A program made the translations under genes and the position numbers. The notes below the pieces were generated by a model that searched no databases, had not been told where the DNA came from, and saw only the letters and a list, made by a program, of their open reading frames with translations. From positions 1 to 8,272 of the forward strand of contig DASXHZ010000107.1 of assembly GCA_036488085.1 (NCBI GenBank): a stretch of 8,272 nucleotides of DNA. Reading direction: 5' to 3'. Source of the DNA: DASXHZ01 sp036488085. Its GTDB lineage: Bacteria > Acidobacteriota > Thermoanaerobaculia > Gp7-AA8. Shown here one piece after another: positions 6,563-8,272 of this stretch (the stretch's first letter is position 1; each line of letters opens with the position of its first letter).

Positions 6563-7379
6563 CGTGCCGCCTGACGAACCAGTCGTCGCGCCCGAGCCGG
6601 TCATTCAAGAGCCCACTCCTGAAGAGATCGAGGCGACACGGCGGCTGGCGGTCGAGGCGAACGATCGCGAAGTGGCGGATCAGTTGCGGCGGATGTCGCG
6701 GCGCGGATTCCTGACGCTCGGTGCCGGCGCGATTGCTGCGGTCGGCGCATGGAAGTGGCTCGGCTCGCGCGATCGGGAGGGCGGAATCGCATGGCCGCTG
6801 CGAAAGACGTTGCACCTCGATGAGGCGGTGGCGCTCTCGTACTTTTCGACATCGCGCCTCAACCCGACGTTCCCCGCGTCGATGATCACCCGTCCCGCGC
6901 GCATCAACGGCGGCGAGGGGCTTGACCAGCATGCCGATCTTGCGAGCTGGCGGCTCGACTTCGCCGGACACGCACTGACGCTCGACGACATCAAGGCGTT
7001 CCCGAAGCGGACGATGATCACGGAGTTCCGCTGCATCGAAGGATGGAGCACGATCGTGCAGTGGGGCGGGACGCGGCTCTCCGACGTCATGGCGAAGCTT
7101 CCGGCGCCGCCGTCGGCCCGCTATCTCTCGATGTCGACGCCGGGAAACGGCTACTACGTCAGTCTCGACATGCCGAGCGCGATGCACCCGCAGACGCTCC
7201 TCGCGTATGAGATGAACGGCGCCCCGCTCACATGGGAGCACGGCGCTCCGCTCCGCCTCGCGATCCCGGTGAAGTACGGCGTCAAGAACATCAAGCGCAT
7301 CGGCCAGATCGCGTACACACCCTTCCGCCCGCCCGACTTCTGGGGCGAGCGCGGATACGACGACTACGCAGGGCACTGA
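6555..7379 (+). CDS. Tat-exported molybdopterin-dependent oxidoreductase, sulfite oxidase/MsrP-like
   Basis: From ATG 6555 the protein has 274 residues. A charged leader (1-47) is followed by a twin-arginine motif SRRGFL at 48-53 and a hydrophobic stretch to about 70. No AxA cleavage site is seen, so it may stay anchored by this helix after Tat export. The body (about 80-274) is a sulfite-oxidase-fold Mo domain: Cys160 in FRCIEGWS is the expected molybdenum ligand, and the C-terminal DFWGERGYDDYAGH matches this family. It probably reduces or oxidises a sulfur compound; periplasmic methionine sulfoxide reductase (MsrP/YedY) is the nearest characterised idea, with the neighbouring cytochrome b in the role of MsrQ, though that is inference. 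GGAGGG at 6544-6549 fixes the start; a GTG two codons upstream is less likely. A start at Met47 would give a conventional Tat leader but lacks a Shine-Dalgarno. Confidence 0.87.
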   Translation: MSDVPPDEPVVAPEPVIQEPTPEEIEATRRLAVEANDREVADQLRRMSRRGFLTLGAGAIAAVGAWKWLGSRDREGGIAWPLRKTLHLDEAVALSYFSTSRLNPTFPASMITRPARINGGEGLDQHADLASWRLDFAGHALTLDDIKAFPKRTMITEFRCIEGWSTIVQWGGTRLSDVMAKLPAPPSARYLSMSTPGNGYYVSLDMPSAMHPQTLLAYEMNGAPLTWEHGAPLRLAIPVKYGVKNIKRIGQIAYTPFRPPDFWGERGYDDYAGH

Positions 7380-7383
7380 ACGG

Positions 7384-7555
7384 CGTTACTCGTTACTCGT
7401 GACTCGGGGTTGACGGCCGCACCTGCGTCATGCGTCATCCGTTACCCGTCATCCGTGATGAAAACCGCCTATGACGGACACGGATAACTGATAACGGATG
7501 ACGCATGACGGATGACGTTTCTCGAATAACGAGTAACGAATCACGAGTCACGAAA
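7384..7555. repeat. Long imperfect inverted repeat made of degenerate 7-bp units
   Basis: The 235-bp gap between convergent gene ends is mostly one element. On the right, 7479-7555 divides into 11 consecutive heptamers with no slippage, most close to RACGRAT (AACGGAT, GACGCAT, AACGAGT, CACGAGT and so on). On the left, 7384-7404 is three heptamers CGTTACT, CGTTACT, CGTGACT, and 7424-7458 is five heptamers near TGCGTCA/TCCGTTA, the complementary sense. The inner arms 7430-7457 and 7479-7506 pair in 25 of 28 positions (mismatches at 7445, 7447 and 7450) around a 21-nt loop. The outer arms 7384-7399 and 7523-7538 pair in 15 of 16. It holds no plausible ORF. Role unknown: transcript end structure, dispersed repeat or MITE-like remnant. 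Confidence 0.8.
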
Positions 7556-7568
7556 CAGAGCTTCGCCA

Positions 7569-7587
7569 GGCCCGTGCGACACAGGCC
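7569..7587. terminator. Weak hairpin downstream of the small exported protein gene
   Basis: GGCC (7569-7572) pairs with GGCC (7584-7587), then a C-A mismatch, then GTG with CAC around a CGA loop. It lies 28 bp beyond the stop of the minus-strand gene ending at 7615. No T-tract follows on the minus strand, so a terminator role is tentative. Confidence 0.2.
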
Positions 7588-7614
7588 ACGCGCGCTCGTG
7601 ACAGCGGCCCGCGG

Positions 7615-7818
7615 CTAGCGGCCCGGCTGCGTGACGATCGGATCGTCGAAGATGTGGACGATCTTGTTGATCAGGCGGTGGATGATCGTCTGCTGCTGTT
7701 GCTGCTGGTCGCCTCCGCGGAGCTCGCGCTTGGGGTCTTCGCGAGCGGCGAACGCGGGGACGGCGAGAACGGTGGCCAGGACGAGAGCGATCGTGAACGA
7801 CTTCGTGGTGGTTCGCAT
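7615..7818 (-). CDS. Small exported protein with six-glutamine run, copy A (67 aa)
   Basis: The product has a clear signal peptide (MRTTTKSFTIALVLATVLAV, cleavage probably after Ala24 in PAFA). The mature part would be about 43 residues: a charged segment REDPKRELRGGD (26-37), six glutamines (38-43), an amphipathic stretch TIIHRLINKIVHIF (44-57) with hydrophobic residues spaced every 3-4 positions, and a DDPIVTQP tail. It is probably periplasmic or secreted. No family is recognised. AAGGAG (complement of 7825-7830) lies six bases before the ATG. It is 60/67 identical to the neighbouring copy B 29 bp upstream, so the two are a tandem duplication, probably cotranscribed. Retention of the frame, signal peptide and Shine-Dalgarno in both supports real genes. 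Confidence 0.75.
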   Translation of the reverse strand: MRTTTKSFTIALVLATVLAVPAFAAREDPKRELRGGDQQQQQQTIIHRLINKIVHIFDDPIVTQPGR

Positions 7819-7847
7819 GTTTTTCTCCTTCTCTGCAACGGTCGCGT

Positions 7848-8054
7848 TTAGTGGCTGGGCTGCGTGACGATCGGGTCGTCGAAGATGTGGACGATCTTGT
7901 TGATGAGGCGCCGGACGATCGTCTGCTGCTGTTGCTGCTGGTCGCCTCCGCGCAGTTCGCGCTTGGGGTCTTCACGGGCGGCGAAGAGCGGGGCGGTGAG
8001 AACGGTAGCCAGGACGAGGGCGATCGTGAAAGACTTGGTAGAAGTAGTGCGCAT
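7848..8054 (-). CDS. Small exported protein with six-glutamine run, copy B (68 aa)
   Basis: This is the upstream paralogue of copy A, with one extra residue (Ser5) and seven substitutions. The changes fall in the signal peptide (three), at the start of the amphipathic segment (Ile to Val, His to Arg) and in the last two residues. The stretch from FAAREDPK through QQQQQQTI and the stretch RLINKIVHIFDDPIVTQP are unchanged. Substitutions therefore avoid the charged/polyQ block and helix core, which suggests selection on the mature peptide. GGGAGG (complement of 8059-8064) lies four bases before the ATG. It is probably the first gene of a two-gene unit with copy A. Function unknown; the amphipathic helix could bind membrane or protein, but no activity can be assigned. 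Confidence 0.75.
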   Translation of the reverse strand: MRTTSTKSFTIALVLATVLTAPLFAAREDPKRELRGGDQQQQQQTIVRRLINKIVHIFDDPIVTQPSH

Positions 8055-8090
8055 AGTTCCTCCCTTATTTGTGTTGCCGTTTTTGAACTG

Positions 8091-8123
8091 GGCAGCCGCG
8101 GGCTGTCGCTGCTGCCGTTTTTT
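8091..8123 (+). terminator. Hairpin plus six-T run, intrinsic-terminator-like on the plus strand
   Basis: GGCAGC (8091-8096) pairs with GCTGCC (8111-8116). Inside, after a C-T mismatch, GCG (8098-8100) pairs with CGC (8107-8109) around a six-base loop. One G and then TTTTTT (8118-8123) follow. The shape fits an intrinsic terminator for plus-strand transcripts, but no plus-strand gene ends nearby: both neighbours read on the minus strand. Either an unannotated plus-strand transcript ends here or it is a chance structure in the leader of copy B. Confidence 0.35.
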
Positions 8124-8143
8124 GGCGCGCGATTGAGAGCGGG

Positions 8144-8272
8144 TTACTCTTCGAGGCGCAATACAGGCTGCACCGGCGAGACCGCGTCTTTGCGCGAAAC
8201 GTCGCGCATGAATCCGTAAACATGGCGGACCAGGGAAGGCGTAGCGTGGCCGGTTGCCACGGTCTCGCGAAG
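8144..8272 (-). CDS. C-terminal fragment of an unrecognised protein (starts beyond the window)
   Basis: The minus strand is open from the window edge (8272) to a TAA at 8144-8146, giving 42 residues ending in SPVQPVLRLEE. The codons are mostly G/C-ending, like the established genes, which favours real coding. The segment holds a helix-like stretch (PSLVRHVYGFMRDVSRK) and no recognisable motif, so no function is offered. It is the gene immediately upstream of the tandem small exported proteins on the same strand, with about 90 bp between, so cotranscription is possible. At this length a chance open frame in GC-rich DNA cannot be excluded. Confidence 0.5.
   Translation of the reverse strand, partial: LRETVATGHATPSLVRHVYGFMRDVSRKDAVSPVQPVLRLEE

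Larger units (their letters stand above)
7615..8054 (-). repeat. Direct tandem duplication of about 205 bp
   Basis: Two direct copies (7615-7818 and 7848-8054) encode the paired small exported proteins and are nearly colinear at the DNA level, differing mainly by scattered point changes and one inserted codon in copy B. The 29-bp spacer carries the Shine-Dalgarno of copy A. Inside each copy, a CTG/TTG run on the plus strand (CAG/CAA on the coding strand) encodes the glutamine tract. Confidence 0.75.

Noticed and set aside
5786..7376. Minus-strand open frames opposite the cytochrome b and Mo-enzyme genes
   Set aside because: They are Arg/Asp/Glu-rich shadows; the plus strand has haem histidines, a Tat motif and the Mo-ligand cysteine.
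7384..7555. CRISPR array
   Set aside because: Repeat units are 7 bp and adjoin each other with no spacers, and the two halves are inverted; no cas genes are present.
7384..7555. Insertion sequence or transposon end
   Set aside because: No transposase frame lies within or beside the element and no flanking target duplication was seen. A non-autonomous remnant remains possible but unsupported.
7688..7706. CTG/TTG run as a phase-variable microsatellite
   Set aside because: The tract is short and interrupted, and both gene copies have the same six glutamines, so there is no sign of length change.
7541..7975. Minus-strand 144-codon frame across the duplicated small genes
   Set aside because: It crosses both copies in another frame, is Ser/Arg-rich and lacks a ribosome site; the 67- and 68-residue frames have signal peptides and Shine-Dalgarno sites.

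Overview
The window is GC-rich (roughly 60-65 % by eye) and chromosomal in character. Lipoprotein-free signal peptides, a Tat-type leader, a periplasmic-type M16 peptidase pair and a LolA-like domain point to a diderm (Gram-negative-type) bacterium. The M16 protein with a LolA-like tail and the codon use fit Acidobacteriota or a similar environmental lineage, but that placement is an inference. No tRNA, rRNA, CRISPR, insertion sequence or phage gene was found.

Layout. 1-137 (minus): N-terminus of an ABC transporter ATPase, cut by the window edge. 150-1134 (plus): a membrane-anchored SGNH/GDSL hydrolase followed by a 70-residue Cys/His-rich probable zinc protein. 1117-1145: a hairpin between convergent gene ends. 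1151-4803 (minus): two translationally coupled M16 peptidase-family genes. The upstream gene has the HxxEH zinc site; the downstream one has lost it and carries an extra C-terminal LolA-like domain. 4859-5856 (plus): a TrmN6-like SAM-dependent methyltransferase coupled by an ATGA overlap to a 50-codon acidic ORF. 5897-7379 (plus): a four-helix b-type cytochrome overlapping a Tat-type molybdopterin oxidoreductase of the sulfite oxidase/MsrP fold. 7384-7555: a long imperfect inverted repeat built of degenerate 7-bp units. 7615-8054 (minus): a tandem pair of nearly identical small exported proteins with a six-glutamine run. 8144-8272 (minus): the C-terminal end of an unrecognised protein.

How the genes work together. 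The M16 pair is probably an exported heterodimeric peptidase (one catalytic and one non-catalytic chain). The cytochrome b and Mo-enzyme probably form a membrane redox module that passes quinol electrons to, or takes them from, a periplasmic Mo centre. The remaining genes look like independent housekeeping or accessory functions.

No defence, mobile or biosynthetic system is evident. The least explained items are the heptamer inverted repeat, the duplicated polyQ mini-proteins and the catalytically dead M16-LolA fusion.
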